DNA of 64,000 bases from Colias croceus (GCF_905220415.1 NC_059542.1:5084001-5148000), one strand, 5' to 3'; positions 1-12,755 are shown, counted from the stretch's first letter. Program-made: numbers and translations. Notes: generated from the sequence alone by a model not told the origin.

Positions 1-106
1 CTTAAGTAGGTAATTTAATGAAATTTGTATACTATTTTTAATATTATCTTGTATAAAACTAAACATGTAATGCTTTGGGGTAAAACCTGTCAATTACTTG
101 TTATAG

Positions 107-137
107 AATAAATAAATAAATAAATAAATAAATAAAT
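107..137. repeat. (AATA)n microsatellite, probable retroelement tail
   Basis: About seven AATA units. In Lepidoptera such runs often form the 3' tail of SINE or LINE copies. The sequence to the left (about 60-106) could be the end of such an element, but no body could be recognised. Confidence 0.85.
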
Positions 138-1719
138 CATAGCACAGTTTTTCCCACAATAATTGAGTTACTTCCTCGGTTAAATCCACAGCAACTGGAA
201 AATCATATTTTATACAACGTGCCGAGCAAGCAAAGTATGGACATCAGAATAAATTTATTGATAGGCCATACATGGCTGTCGACAGGTATTCAAACCTCGT
301 GCTTCGTATGAAAGTAATAGTAATTTATGACGTGAATCCGATCACAGTTTTAATATTGAAAAATGGAAGTCGCTATTGAAAAGGAATAACGCTTGGTTGG
401 TATTTATTAAATTTATACAAAATATTACTTTTTTGACGCACAGTTGGCTATCATCACAGGCTTTTATGATATTTTTTTTTTTTTGTTTTTAGACCACAAA
501 ATTGTATTTTATACATTTACTATAACCGTTTCTATTTCCGAAAATGTATATTGTAAGGAATACCTATTAACAACAAGAAAACATTAAATATGATTTTAAT
601 AGTGTTAGCACACAATATACATCTTGGCGCAAAGTGAGAAGACCTTTAGTTACTTTGAAAATATAATTTTATCGTGGAAGTCGCTTAGCATAAAGTAATT
701 TAAAATATTACTTTTATGAAAATTGTGAAAGATAAATATTTTCACAATGTTATAAAAAATATAATAGTAAATTGTATACTTATCTAATGCTTATTAGATA
801 AGCAGGACGTAGGTAGGTTTAATAATATTATTTTATTCTTAAATAAAATGTGTTTATTAATTTCTTAACCAGATAAATATTATTGAATACAAATATAAAC
901 ACTACAGAATGATATTGATATAAGTAATACAACAATTTTTAGCAACCTAACATAAAAATAAGTATATGTTTAATGTTTATTATAATACACAATATATAGA
1001 TACGAAATCAAAACATCCCCTAGCAACAGCACCAAGTCACGTAAATTAAAAGTTCCAATAGCTACCTCCAGGCTTCATTATCATCACACCAGCCAGGGAC
1101 CAATGCGATAATATTCCATTGTTATTCAAACAGCCTCATTATACCACATTGAAGCTAATCGATGCCTACATTCACAAAAAAACAAAAGATTCTGATAATA
1201 CAAGAATACGGTTCTCCGTATATGAGCGTATTATATAAGCACGACGGATATAATTAATATCACACACGGATCTTTAGCGAGGCGTCTACAAATTAGCTTG
1301 ATTAACATAGATCTAGTAGGCAATATTTAATTATTAATATAACAATTTTAATAAACGATATACTTGGATAATTACATAATCCTACAAGCGTTTCAAAGAA
1401 CATCACGCTTATTATCTACAAAGTAAATAAAAAATTATATCGAACCTGAAGAAAGAATCATGACTAATCTTCACCATAAAACTTGAAAAAGGAAATTCCC
1501 AATTACTTTTGCTCGGATAAGGGGTATGATTGAAGAGGATTTTTATTGCCCTGTCACAAAAAGATTTTAAAGCGTTTTAAAAGATTTTTATATTGATATT
1601 TGGTGTGTTTTAAAGGAGAGAATGCAAGCGTATAGATACGTGATGTGATGAGTAAGCAACCCTGTCCTTCAGCTGTGCCCTTACACAAATTACGATGGGA
1701 TTGCAAGCTCGACAGGACA
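138..1719. other. AT-rich DNA without a recognisable gene
   Basis: No open frame with protein-like character, splice-site pair or known repeat was seen. A T run lies near 470-484. A frame beginning near 1775 on the minus strand runs into the adjoining degraded repeat and is not credible as a gene. Confidence 0.5.
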
Positions 1720-1886
1720 AGTTTTAGGGATTTGGGACCCTCGACCACGGATTCCCAGTATGAATTGGTTAACATACTGTAAATACACTACATCTTAACG
1801 CAATATTCTGTAAGGTTAGTTAACTTGTCTGGCGCAAGTTTGACCCAATTCAAACTGAAGCATTGCTCGGCTACCACTTTCAAAAC
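1720..1886 (-). mobile_element. old degraded copy of the poly-A element seen at 60.7-61.0 kb
   Basis: Positions about 1800-1886 align by eye with 60,928-61,006. Both read TATTCTGT, then a diverged stretch, then GACCCAATTC or GGCCCAATTC, a short gap, GAAGCAT and CTACCACTTT or CTCCCACTTC, with CAAAA after. Weaker similarity continues left to about 1720 (GGGACCCTCG against GGACCCCTCA). The orientation matches the young copy, whose poly-A lies on the minus strand. Many substitutions suggest an old insertion. The left limit is uncertain and no target-site duplication was found. Confidence 0.55.
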
Positions 1887-2962
1887 TCAATTGCTAAACT
1901 AGGCTTATTCCTTTGTGTTTTACAAGAGAATGTTCTTTGACGGTAGTTCGATAATTTCAACTAAATTATAAGTGACGTTATAAAAGTACTCTCAACCTCT
2001 CCTTTGCCGATTTGTTCAAAATATCGCTTTGAACGTAATTTCATCGTTCTTTTATTTAAATAAAATAATTGTAGGTACTATTATAAGCATTTTTTTTTTT
2101 GTTTTTAGTCATCAAATTTCTTGGTTTATATAGTTTGGTAAATAAGTCATTACGTGATGATAATATATTATAGTTATGTAAAGTAATAATTTATATTCAT
2201 ACTATAATATTAAATCATTATATTGTTATGAATTCAAGAGTATGTTTATATATTAAGAAAAGGTTTAGCATCTCTGTCGTAATGGACTGTACCTAAAATA
2301 CTTAAAGCATTACCGCGTTGAATAGCTAACTAGCTTTGTTACGTAGAAATGATAAATATTTTTTAAATATATTTCAGTAAAATTACTCATATCAGACGAA
2401 TATAATGAGACAATTTTAACGACCCATTTATTAAAATTTTGATCGTTAAATGTGTACACAATAGAAATCAATAAGATTATAATGGTATGTTTTCTGTGTG
2501 GCAAATTTAAGAAAAATTAGTGTTATTTTGTTAAAATTATTAGCTAATAAAGCCGAGTACGCTGAAAAAAAGATGACCATCTATTCATGTTTCTGCCTCC
2601 TTTGATATGAGAATTCAATTCAATCATTTCGAATAATACTATAAAGCTTAATGACGCGCAATACTTTCTATAAATCAAGACAATTTATAAATATACCAGA
2701 AGAAAATCCGGTAGCACGTTTATTTTCCTCAACAGCGAGGTAATATGGTTATAAATAAAATATAATACAAATAAACATTTCCTTCCTTTAAGATATTATG
2801 GGGTAAAGGACTAAGAATATTAGGGTAGAGATCAATTCTATTTATATTGATATTGACGCTGAAGTGTAATGGTATAACGGGTATCAAACCAATCATTAAT
2901 TCTATATTTTTTGTTTTGTTGTAACTGATATTGACTTTTATTCTTTAAATATACTTAAGAAA
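1887..2962. other. AT-rich DNA, nothing recognised
   Basis: Only short chance frames are present, such as one of 64 codons on the minus strand ending near 2310. A T run lies near 2091-2100. Confidence 0.5.
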
Positions 2963-3162
2963 GTCGTAGCCAAAAATATAGCAACAATCACTAATACCTC
3001 AAATTAAACTAATACCTCGTCGTACTAATACCTAGTCGTAGCCAAAAATATAGCAACAATCACTAATACCTCAAATTAAACTAATACCTCGTCGTACTAA
3101 TACCTAGTCGTAGCCAAAAATATAGCAACAATCACTAATACCTCAAATTAAACTAATACCTC
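2963..3162. repeat. 72-bp tandem repeat, about 2.8 copies
   Basis: Units start at 2963, 3035 and 3107 with GTCGTAGCCAAAAATATAGC. They look identical base for base, and the third is cut short at 3162. Within each unit the decamer CTAATACCTC or a close variant recurs three times, so the unit itself seems built from a smaller repeat. The identity of copies suggests recent expansion or gene conversion, or an assembly effect. Confidence 0.97.
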
Positions 3163-4172
3163 AGGCATAAAATATCAAGACATTTAAGCCACATGCAACA
3201 CAAGTTATAAAAAGCGTTAAAAACAAGAACATCAGGTGTTCGCTTGCAGTGGTCTGCAGAAAGTATAATAACAAGGGGTGAGAAACATGTTACGAAACAA
3301 TCTGATCGTTTTCTTTGGACGAAACTTGTGTACTGAGTTTAAAATCAGACGTGAACATGAAACTGACGTACACGAAGATTCTTTGATAACTTCATCTCAT
3401 TTTTCTCTTTTTCTCAGCTGATAAACCTCCACTAGCCTAATTTTAAACATTCAGTGTTGATATTAGTTAAAAAAATATCTGTTAAATTTACAACGTCCGT
3501 CTACAATTAACAATTACTGAAACGTAGCACGCGTAGCAACTTAAATTCTTTCAACATATCAAGTAGTTAAGACCCGAACTAATGAGAAAGATCATATAAA
3601 TAGATCTAGATTTGACTTCCATTAGTAGGATTATAAATCGAAATTTAATTCGTTATTATAATAACGATCGATATTCAACGATATTGTTATCAATTCAATA
3701 GACATCTGGCAGTGAATCATATAATATATTTACCAAAAAAAAAACTGTGACAATGTACCTAATAAATGTTTCTCTGTATAAGAACTTAAAAGCGGTTTAT
3801 ATATCAAATTCATTACCTGAAAAAATACATCTTACTTAGTTTTCCAAAGTAGGTTTATACTCGTAGTTATTATATATATTCATGAAAATATATTGTACCC
3901 GGCAGACGTGTTTCTTACATTGTAACAGTAATAATACGAGCAGTGATTTATTATGTTTTCCAGGTTTCAAAGTTGAGACACCGTTACTATGTTACAGAAT
4001 AAAATGATAACTGCTTTCATAAAAGGGCTTGATACATTTTAATACACGTAACAGACATAGTATAGTAGAACGTTATAAAATATTTTTAATATACAACCTA
4101 ATATATAATATACATAAAGAGATAAAACCTATCAAACATTGCAATTATTGAAAATATATTTACAATAATGTT
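3163..4172. other. AT-rich DNA, nothing recognised
   Basis: No gene, splice-site pair or known repeat was seen in this stretch. Confidence 0.45.
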
Positions 4173-4215
4173 CATAATTTAGTTAAATGTGTCCTTAACA
4201 TTTAACTAAATTATG
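4173..4215. repeat. perfect 18-bp inverted repeat (hairpin)
   Basis: The left arm 4173-4190 (CATAATTTAGTTAAATGT) is exactly complementary to 4198-4215, with a 7-base spacer. Both strands could fold into a stable hairpin, although its AT content keeps it modest. It has no T-run terminator and is not inside a recognised repeat. It could be a foldback remnant or a small-RNA precursor. Confidence 0.9.
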
Positions 4216-7200
4216 TGTTACTAGAGATTCTACACATAATTTATTTTACGCGAGGCCAGACTCAGTCTAACTACGTGCGGTGAAAACTTTTCGACACGTC
4301 GGAATAAATAATACAAGGAATAAAGCCCGTTACAAGGCATCCTAATTTGTACATTTATTCACAAAAATATCTTATCTCAGTTTCTTCGTTAAAACAACGT
4401 AATGAATTTCTATGCAATGTTAAATATTTCCAAAATAGAATCGAATATATTTTGTTATCCAAAATTAAATGTTATACTACCTACTACTGAACGCAACTTC
4501 GTAATTGGTTTAAAAGCTTTTCTGTCATTTTGTGCAGCTTTATCTAGATTTTACGCCATAACAATAATTGCTTTCTTTAAACTGGCAACAATTCATTTTA
4601 CTTACTGTTAAATGTTTTGTAACAAATGAAATATTAAATGTAACTTCTCGTAGTTACATTTACGTTCTAATTCCTTGGGGCAAAGACATTATTTTCTACT
4701 GCACTAATCAATCGTTTAAGTTTATCAACACATTGTAAACATTTATACGAGCATAATCATTGATATTCTGTATTGTTTACTTATTAATTATATTATAATA
4801 GTTTAAATTGGATACAATATCAAAATAAAACCTTTTAACCTCTTAGATGCTTGTATTTCCAAGTAAATTGAACATCATTTACGAGTTATCTCTAGGGTTA
4901 TATTAATTAACATGGGAAATTAAGTGGTCGTTCAAGATACCTTTGAGATGACAAGGTATTTCTAGAACGCTACGAGATATAACTCTATTACTCGCCGAGT
5001 TATTATATTTTCTAGGTTTCTTCCAATTACTTAACTTTTAAAATTAAACGCAGAGTCATACTGATATGTTTTATAAGAGAAATAACGTTTCATAATACAT
5101 ACTAGAACACAAAACCCATTCGTTTTAACTATATAAAATGAATGCCTCACCGCAAATGCAACATATATGATGTTTTGACTGCTATGAATTTTACATAGAA
5201 TTTTACGTCCGATGAAATGTGCTTATGATGCTCAAATAAAGCTAACGGTCCAAATAAGGTTTAGATGAAATGCGAGTTTCCATCTGATGAAACGATCGAC
5301 GAATTTACAACGCTATAAAATTACATTGCTGAATCGTTTTGATTTGGTTGGTAAAAATTTATTGGAAATATATGGCGATTACTTCGATCCACTTCGTAAG
5401 AAAATATCTGCAGCTGTGAGCTAGTAACAAAACACGGGAGTTCGTTTAGTTAGTCCTTTTCCGTATTCTGTAAATGTTAGCGGCATACTTATCCAGGGAC
5501 GTGACTTAGTGTCTATAATGAGAAAAGCGCGCCTTCCATTTGATTGGCCTTAGCCGTTAGCGTCAAGTATATTCTCGACCTAAAAACTCTTTCAGTCGAC
5601 ACCTCTCGAACTTAAGTGTATGGGATTGACTACGGAAATAATAATTGATGAAACGAGAACCGCGGCTACTTCAATGTTACTATTAATACTTTAATTTTTA
5701 ATTAACATGTAAAATAAAAATATACCGTAACCAAAAATAAATTTAAACAGTCCTATTTCTTTGCATTTAACCTTCCATATCAAAGAGATACAGATTAATA
5801 TGTTTGAAGTCAGACAAGCAATAGGTAATCCCCTAATTGACTTGATCCCAAGACAATCGGAGTATGACGTGCTAATAAATCCTACGGGGATCACAGAGGT
5901 AGTTACTGTACCTGTCTTAACAAGTTCCCGATAACGGTTGTTGGCATTGAATCCGTTAGGTTCTCTGTAATAAGTCCTTGCGTATCAGCCTCTCTTTCAG
6001 TACCAATTGATTTTATTCAATTCCAAACCTGATTTATGCGAATCGCTTCTCGAATGTAACAAAGTTAAGCGACGATAAATGCGACAACGGGATAATACTG
6101 GCTCTAAAACGTATGCTGAAAGGAGAAAACATAAAATATTTGCGTTATAACTTTTTTATGGCGCATAATAAATATTTAAATATTCCATTATTTGTCAATA
6201 TAACCTTTGGAAGCTATTTTTACATTTAAGGATGATGTCGTAAAGGTCGTGTTTTTATTTATGGAGTTCAGGTGTTATCCAATTGTTGCGCTTGGCATAC
6301 TTGGCTGACCCGCGATCCCAGGAAGGTATGGAAAATTTCAGAAATAATTAGTTCCTCCGTTTCTATTTCATGATGTACTATTCTCTTGCTATTTTTCATT
6401 TTTACCCTTTCCGCGGTATGGACGTGATTGACGGACAACAATAGCAGGGTTAGGTGAAATATTTTTGCGAAGCGGCGCTAAATCTCATTATTGTTCGAGC
6501 AATATTCTTATATGAGTAGTTATTCCAGACATTTACTGAATATTTAAGTAGTTTTTCCTACGAACCATTTTCTGCTTTAATTCGCATTCGCTTCCATAAC
6601 AAATGTTTTACATTTTGTGTAATATATTGGAATAATTATTTTGAATGAAACATTGTAGTGTGCAAATCATTGTATAAGCATTATTAGGCTCAGTTAGCCC
6701 GCAAATTCGTGCCACAGAAGTGAAAATATATGACTACATAAAAGCCACAAAACCGTAATCAGGCCAATCAGCTTTATGACCCGTGAAGTCCTCATAGTTA
6801 TAGGGAATTTAATATGGAAATAATAAAACGGTAGGTCGTTATGATAGATTATTACTACACAAAATTTAAATTATTTAGATAATATTATTATGTACATAAC
6901 GTCATTCAACAGCAAAGCAATATACCTATTATTATTATAGACGTTATTAATGTAGTCCTGCTGGTAGTAAATAATAATAACTATGTCGTACATATAGGTA
7001 TTAATATTAAAATACTAAAACAAATAAAAATGCGATTTATTTTAATACATATAGCGTTATAAATTTTCCAACTACTGCTTCAGTGGCCAAAAAACAGGCA
7101 ATCAAATAGCGGGTTTCCTTTTATCCTACAAAAACACAGCGTCCTTCGAAAAACAAACGTGGCTTTTCGACAATGTCGTACTTTTTACTTTCTGTAACCG

Positions 7201-7336
7201 GGGACTCAATATCATTATTCATAGTTATTTCTCCTGTTATAACAAACTTTTGTCTTTATTATAAAATCAATTGTGAACGTAAATACGTTGTATAATAATG
7301 TATCATGAGTTTACCTACGAATCAATCATATTACTA
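4216..7336. other. AT-rich DNA with a slightly GC-richer stretch at about 5.4-6.4 kb
   Basis: No coding region is supported. The part from about 5400 to 6450 is visibly less AT-rich than its surroundings and has no repeat signature, so it may hold conserved non-coding sequence. An acceptor-like pyrimidine tract ending at about 6000 (CTCTCTTTCAG) and a donor-like AAGGTATGG near 6325 are present. The interval between them has stops and no support as an exon. Confidence 0.4.
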
Positions 7337-7595
7337 ACTAGCTTCCGCCCGCGACTCCGTCCGCGCGGAAAAATTAAGTTTTATTTTTTCTACGCATTTT
7401 TCCGGGATAAAAAGTATCCTATTTTATGCCCAGGATAATAAGGTATAATTATACCAAGTTTTTAACCAAATTTTTTTAATCACATATTTGGGCTTGGTAT
7501 CGATCCAGTAACACCCCCTGCTATTTATTTTTTCAATATTTTCAATGTACAGAATTGACCCTTCTACAGATTTATTATATGTATAGATGTGAACG
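7337..7595 (+). mobile_element. short interspersed repeat, internally deleted copy (partner at 55.2 kb)
   Basis: It begins ACTAGCTTCCGCCCGCGACT and ends TATGTATAGAT plus GTGAACG. It matches 55,239-55,712 closely at both ends and in the middle (for example AAAAGTATCCTATTTTA and TTGGTATCGATCCAGTAACA). Relative to that copy it lacks about 150 bases after CGCGCGGA and about 70 bases after ATACCAAGTTT, including the ACAG microsatellite. No coding capacity. The style is that of lepidopteran non-autonomous SINE-like elements. The exact family name is not certain. Confidence 0.85.
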
Positions 7596-7785
7596 AAAAT
7601 ATTAAATGCACTTTATAGAAGTAATATATCATGTCAATTCTGCCTTGCTACGAATTGATCATTTTGTTGTACGATATTGATCACCAATCGCTACCTTTTC
7701 TATTAATTTCTTAAGGCTTATTACTCATGCAAAATAACATTATTTCAAAGTTAACAAATTAAACACAAATAAAGATAGGAACGCC

Positions 7786-7945
7786 ACTTCGCACGCGTCA
7801 CTTGGTCGCGTAGATCTCAACGTGTGAAGGATTTATAGTCCAAGCGTCCATCACACGCATGTGTGCGTGAGATCGAACTCTGCCCAGCCTTGGTAGGCGC
7901 CAGACACTTATTCAAGCCGAATTGTTCCTAGCGACACTGAAAAAT
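7786..7945. other. GC-richer unique segment, possible regulatory DNA
   Basis: The segment is clearly richer in G+C and CpG than its flanks. It contains separated inverted arms GATCTCA (7813-7819) and TGAGATC (7868-7874), with CACACGCATGTGTGCGTG beside the right arm. No open frame or splice pair was found. The regulatory role is a guess from composition only. Confidence 0.25.
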
Positions 7946-8250
7946 AATACGACCTGTATACGTTATGACGGTGGAACTATTTATATAAGTGGGAACGCCT
8001 GTTGGTATCGGAAAACAATATGTTAGCCCGCATATATTTTGAATAAACGGTACTACGATCGTATTCGTTAATATCGGTGGTAAAATTCCACCTTGCAATG
8101 AAAGCTGGAATTTATATATGTAATATGAAGTAGGATAAGTAAGTGTGGAAAATAGTAATCTATATATTTAATAAGAGTAATGTTTTTAAAAGCACATCGT
8201 AGATTTATGCCCAAGAACTTAAAACTATTCTTAACAAAAAACTAATAATA

Positions 8251-9060
8251 TTATAAAGAAGGGGCGTAGGGATGTGACGACCCCATCGCCCACGGTTGGA
8301 ATATCTATTGTCTACGTTACAGTAGATATTTCACCCGTGCAATCAGTCAACCCGCAGGACACCTTGTGGCGGAGTGTCGGGGAGTAGCGACCCCGCGGGA
8401 ACCGAGTGCTCCCGGGGGAGGACCCTGTCTTCATCTCCGGCTTGCCTTTACCGGCCGGTCGGAGTGAAGCCTGACGAGGACAGGACCCCCCCACCTCTGG
8501 CTTGCCTTAACCGGCCGGCCAGAGTGGAGTCGCGAGAGCTTAGCTCGAAGGGTGGATGCGAATCGTAAGTGGCGAGTGGGCACGTGATGCTGGACCCTCA
8601 GGGAGCGCGTGATCGTAGTTTAAAGTCCAGGGACGCCTCTCCACCCTTAGCTGCTCACAATATGTTGCCCCCTTGTCGCACTATTGCAGCGACTTATTTC
8701 GGGGGCCCATACAGTGAGAGGGCGAGTCACCACCTGCCAACAATTTTTTGCTATATTTTAGTAGAAAGGCAGGTGCCATAGTCTTCCATAGTCCTAAATC
8801 CCGGTCCATTAACATCCCTTTCCATGGCCCAGTTTATTTTGTTTCCTTATCTTGCAATAGTCCTACATCGGCCGCGGACTGCCCAGGGCTGTATCTCTAT
8901 AGTGCAGTCATGGGCAGGCTGCGGCTGGTGTCCCACAACACAGTAAAGTTCTCGAAAGGGCCTCTGCGTGTTGGATCCGTGTCCCCACGTAAGCCTTCCA
9001 AAGGACCGGGCACCTTCCTTATGATGGTACCCGTGTATTATGGAATTGTTATAAAGAAGA
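8251..9060. mobile_element. GC-rich 788-bp retrotransposon-like insertion with 11-bp target-site duplication
   Basis: The exact duplication TTATAAAGAAG lies at 8251-8261 and 9050-9060. Between them is a 788-bp segment of strikingly higher GC with sharp edges (GGGCGTAGGGATGTGACGAC on the left, TGTATTATGGAATTG on the right). It has no terminal inverted repeats and no poly-A. An internal diverged duplication is centred on GGCTTGCCTTTACCGGCCGG (about 8441) and its variant (about 8500). Open plus frames of 64, 70 and 129 codons cross it but show no domain I recognise. Together this suggests a 5'-truncated or non-autonomous non-LTR element. The intact duplication and composition contrast imply a fairly recent insertion. 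Confidence 0.75.
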
Positions 9061-9099
9061 TATATTCGAACATTTTTAAGTTTATTGTAACGGATAAAC

Positions 9100-9186
9100 T
9101 CAGATTTCTCACCAGTATAAATATGAATTATTCCTGAGTGATATCATTTATCCCGGATCAGCTCGGGCGAAGCCACTGCGAGAAGT
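9100..9186 (+). mobile_element. possible remnant of a GCGGGCGAAGC-type repeat end
   Basis: The stretch ATCAGCTCGGGCGAAGCC (9157-9174) resembles the 3' ends of the repeats at 11.2 and 18.5 kb (GCGGGCGAAGCTGCGGGCGG). No body of an element can be traced with confidence. Confidence 0.35.
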
Positions 9187-11211
9187 AAGTGTACTGCGAA
9201 CATTTTGTCATTCATCTTAAACATCCTAAAATAATAAAGCTTATAATAGATATGAAAGGGGGCGTCCTATATTTAAATACCTATGCCTACATACCTATTA
9301 GACTGCGATGGCTACGAATAAATTACAAAGCATAAATTAAATAAACAGTACAGTTATAATAAAGTTGCAATATATTTTAATCACTTATCAATACCATATT
9401 TATTTTAATATTTAATTTGTGCGAACGAAGTCATAACGCGATTACTTTAATTTAGTTCTTTCATCTTCTTTTAAATAAAATAGGTATTAAAATTAGCTAA
9501 TATATAAAGGTAATTAATTATCAGAATGCTACGAATCGTAAGTTCTACACTACTAACTAACTATCATCTATTAATTAAAAATTATTCTTTTAATAATAAA
9601 AATAATTTTGTAAAAATAATTTTGTATTGTACTCTTAAGAAATAGCTCTGTATAATTGGCGCATGCTGTGTTAACCTCTAATTGTTTGTTACTTTATCGC
9701 AAGAACTATATGTTATGTAATAATTATATTAAAGAATCATTGGAAACAAATGTTGGTTAACCAAATAAATAAATAAATAAATAACTACAAACTTATATTA
9801 AACATGCTACTCATTTATTTTATAGATTTTTGGATAATTTATAAAACTTATAGACATCAAATTCAAGTAGGTAAGTATTGCTTTTATAATAAACAAATTA
9901 AATATGATCCAATATCTACCTTTTCAATCTCAGAGCCGTATTTATATTGCCAATAGCTGATGTTAGTCTACGAAATTGAGTAACATTGTGTTTCGACTTC
10001 GTGAAAATCGTTTTGTAAAAACCGCTCATCTAAAATTAAAATAATTGATGAATGGCAAACAAACCGCGATTGGTTTTAAATTAATTGAGCCGAATGTTAA
10101 AAATTTATTTCAGACAGTTTTTGTATGGTATAATCTGGTACAATCAATAAAATCATAATTAATATAGGTACATAATATTACAATATAATATTAAAAAAAA
10201 CTCAATAAAAAGCTTATTAAATATTATTAATGTTAAAAGGAATATGAATACCTAGTCATATTGTGTGAATATAAATTTTGCAACATCTAGCATACAAACG
10301 AAATAAGTTTAACAGTAAAAACTAGTAGAAATATAACCGATTCCCTCACACAAAGCAGGATATAACTTTTATTTCCACCATTTATATGAAGTGAGTGCCT
10401 TTTATTTAACCTTCTATTTCTTACTCGATTTTTGGCGCCACGGTCCTCGAATAGATGTTAAAAATATAATAAAACTTCGTTGCAACTTTTTGTATCAGAA
10501 AACGGACTTTATTGTGGGAAGTTTTTATTTTTCTCTTCGGTTTAACACAATTTTAACAAAGAACCGTGCATTGTTTTTCTACAATTTAATACTACATTTA
10601 TTGAGACTATCCAATATCTCGTCATATTTTTCAAAAATATTGTAAACTTTATTATCAGTGGAAGACCTTGAAGTTATACCCTTAACTGACAAAAACACAA
10701 TGTTCATAAAACACATTTCACATACAAAATTTTTACTCCGCTTTGATTCATGAAAATCGCGTCGAATTGAGTTCTGTTTTATTTGGAGGTTGGTTAAAAG
10801 GAACACGAAGCAATTAGAGTGACAATGCTTTTAGAAAGAAAGAAAGAAATTTACCATTTCATGCATTGGATATCTATTAGCTTTATAACCTATGCAGTAC
10901 CATATAAATTATTTATTGACTTTGATTGTTCCATGGCAACCGCGTTTCTTCCTTTTATCGAATGCATTTCAGTATTGTCCAGTCCTTCTGTTGAAAAAGG
11001 TAAAGAAACAATCATACAATCTTCAGTCTTTCTACACATATCAAAAATTTCAAACCTTACTTTGTGAACAGTGAACACAACAATAGCAACGCATGGCCGT
11101 GCCTATGTCACTGGTCACTAACTAAATTTTCCATATCTGTAGCCATTCACTTTACGTACTTGCGCCGCTAACCAACCGTAATGAAACTGAAATGATGTTA
11201 CGCTTATCACT
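9187..11211. other. AT-rich DNA with an (AATA)n tail at 9763-9783
   Basis: The microsatellite may end a retroelement running from about 9660. No gene was recognised. Frames of 75 to 84 codons near 10.4-11.1 kb overlap each other on both strands and look like chance openings. Confidence 0.45.
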
Positions 11212-11394
11212 ACATAGTATAAAACAAAGTCGCTTTCTCTGTCCCTATGTCCCTTTGTATGCTTAAATCTTTCAAACTACGCAACGGATTTTGATGCGGT
11301 TTTTTTAATAGATAGGGTGATTCAAGAGGTAGGTTTTAGTATATAATTTATTAGGTTTAAGTCAAAGCGAGCGAAGCCGCGGGCGGTAAGCTTA
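11212..11394 (+). mobile_element. SINE/LINE-like repeat copy
   Basis: It starts at TATAAAACAAAGTCGCTTTC and passes through CTCTGTCCCTATGTCC and ACGCAACGGATTTTGATGC. It ends at GCGAAGCCGCGGGCGGTAAG. This matches from memory a repeat common in lepidopteran genomes, and its end resembles the reverse complement of the tandem repeats at 33.35 kb. It has no coding capacity, and the middle appears shortened. Confidence 0.7.
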
Positions 11395-11779
11395 TACTTT
11401 GTATATTCGTCTAATCCGATTAAATCCAACGCTTTACTGAAATCTTGTATCGCGAAACTTGGAAAACGTCCGTGTGATTTATGTTGACGTATTCTTTGAC
11501 CAGCGTTGAGATAAAAATGTTAAACTTTATGTTGCTCTTATCTTTGTTATACAAGTTCAAGCTGTTATATGTAAAATATGCATTTATTTTTTATATAAAT
11601 AGGTATAATATGTTATATTTATTGATTGTATTTTTAACTGGAAGAAAATTGTATGATAAAAGATTCGTCAGCACAAAATCTCGATTTTGCTATCTATTAA
11701 AATTAATAAATTCAAAGGTATGTTTGTTATGTCAACTTACAAATTCATATGATATTTAAATGTTTACATAGCAAATAAA

Positions 11780-11845
11780 TTACTCAAACATTTTTATATT
11801 TTACTAGACTACCCTCAAAAGCGCTTTTGAATCGTCACACAATAT
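11780..11845 (+). mobile_element. fragment related to the repeat at 28.4 kb
   Basis: ACTCAAACATTTTTATATTT, then TAGACTACC and GCGCTTTTGAATCGTCA, parallels ACTCAAACATTCATTTATTC, TAGACTACTA and GCACTTTCGAATCGTCA at 28.43-28.50 kb. It is short and diverged. Confidence 0.5.
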
Positions 11846-12560
11846 TGGACACGACAGTCGGTTTACTAAATGTGATTTACAAAACAGTATAATATATTTA
11901 TTATAAATCTTTTACAAGAAAATGTTTCTAGTATAAGTATTTTCTATCACAAATTATTAAAAACACATTCGCAAAAAATATTTTTATGAAACATTTCTTT
12001 TTGTATCGAATTTGCGTCATCCAAAAATAAAATACGCCATAGACAACAAAATCAATCATTGTTCAACGTAAATAAACGCAAAACCAATGAGGTGCTTTTG
12101 TTAAAAATATAATAACTTTACCCTCAAGTATTCGGGGTCGCTCATCCGTATTCATCCCAAAACCATGAGATAAATAATTGACAAAAGACTTTCCGAATAA
12201 ACTGTGAATTTTATCCTTATTCATCACGCGATGGATACAACCTTTCCTCTTTTAAACTTACCTAACCTTTAAAATTTTTATCTTTAAAAACAAAAGACTA
12301 AAAGATCATTAAGCTTACCTCATTAAATGATATCAGCTATCGAAAACAAGTCTTAAAACCCTTCGTCGTTCATTCAACAAAAGAAAGTGACAATTCTTTT
12401 TTATCTCGCTATAAAATCTTTTGCTTATTAAAACTGCTAACTGACTCAGAGCTGCTGCTCTTTTCTTAAGGGAATATTATGAAAATTGTTTCTAAAATCA
12501 TTACATGAGGCTGACGGAGAAATAATTTTCAAGGCTATAAAGACATACAATAAACATTAT

Positions 12561-12755
12561 TACAATATTATAAAGCTGAAGAGTATGTTTGTTTGTTTGA
12601 TCGCGCTAATCTCAAAAACTACCGTTCCGATTTGAAAAATTATTTCGGTGTTAGATAGCCCATTTATCGAGGATGGCTATAGGCTATTGGTATATCCATA
12701 ACGCTAAGACCAACAGAAGCTGAGCCACGCGGATGAAACCGCGGGACGCAGCTCG
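12561..12755 (+). mobile_element. interspersed repeat with GTTTGTTTGTTT head, copy 1 of 4
   Basis: Signature blocks in order are ATATTATAAAGCTGAAGAG, GTTTGTTTGTTTGATCGCGC, CCGATTTGAAAAATTATTTC, GTGTTAGATAGCCCATTTAT, ACGCTAAGACCAACAG and ACCGCGGGACGCAGCTCGT. The same blocks occur at 24,029-24,211 (plus), 34,498-34,690 (minus) and 15,361-15,568 (minus). The copies have no coding capacity. This is probably the 3' part of a LINE or a SINE mobilised by it. Confidence 0.85.

Noticed and set aside
8748..9137. 129-codon plus frame
   Set aside because: It lies across the right end and flank of the GC-rich insertion, so it crosses the target-site duplication and cannot be an ancestral gene.
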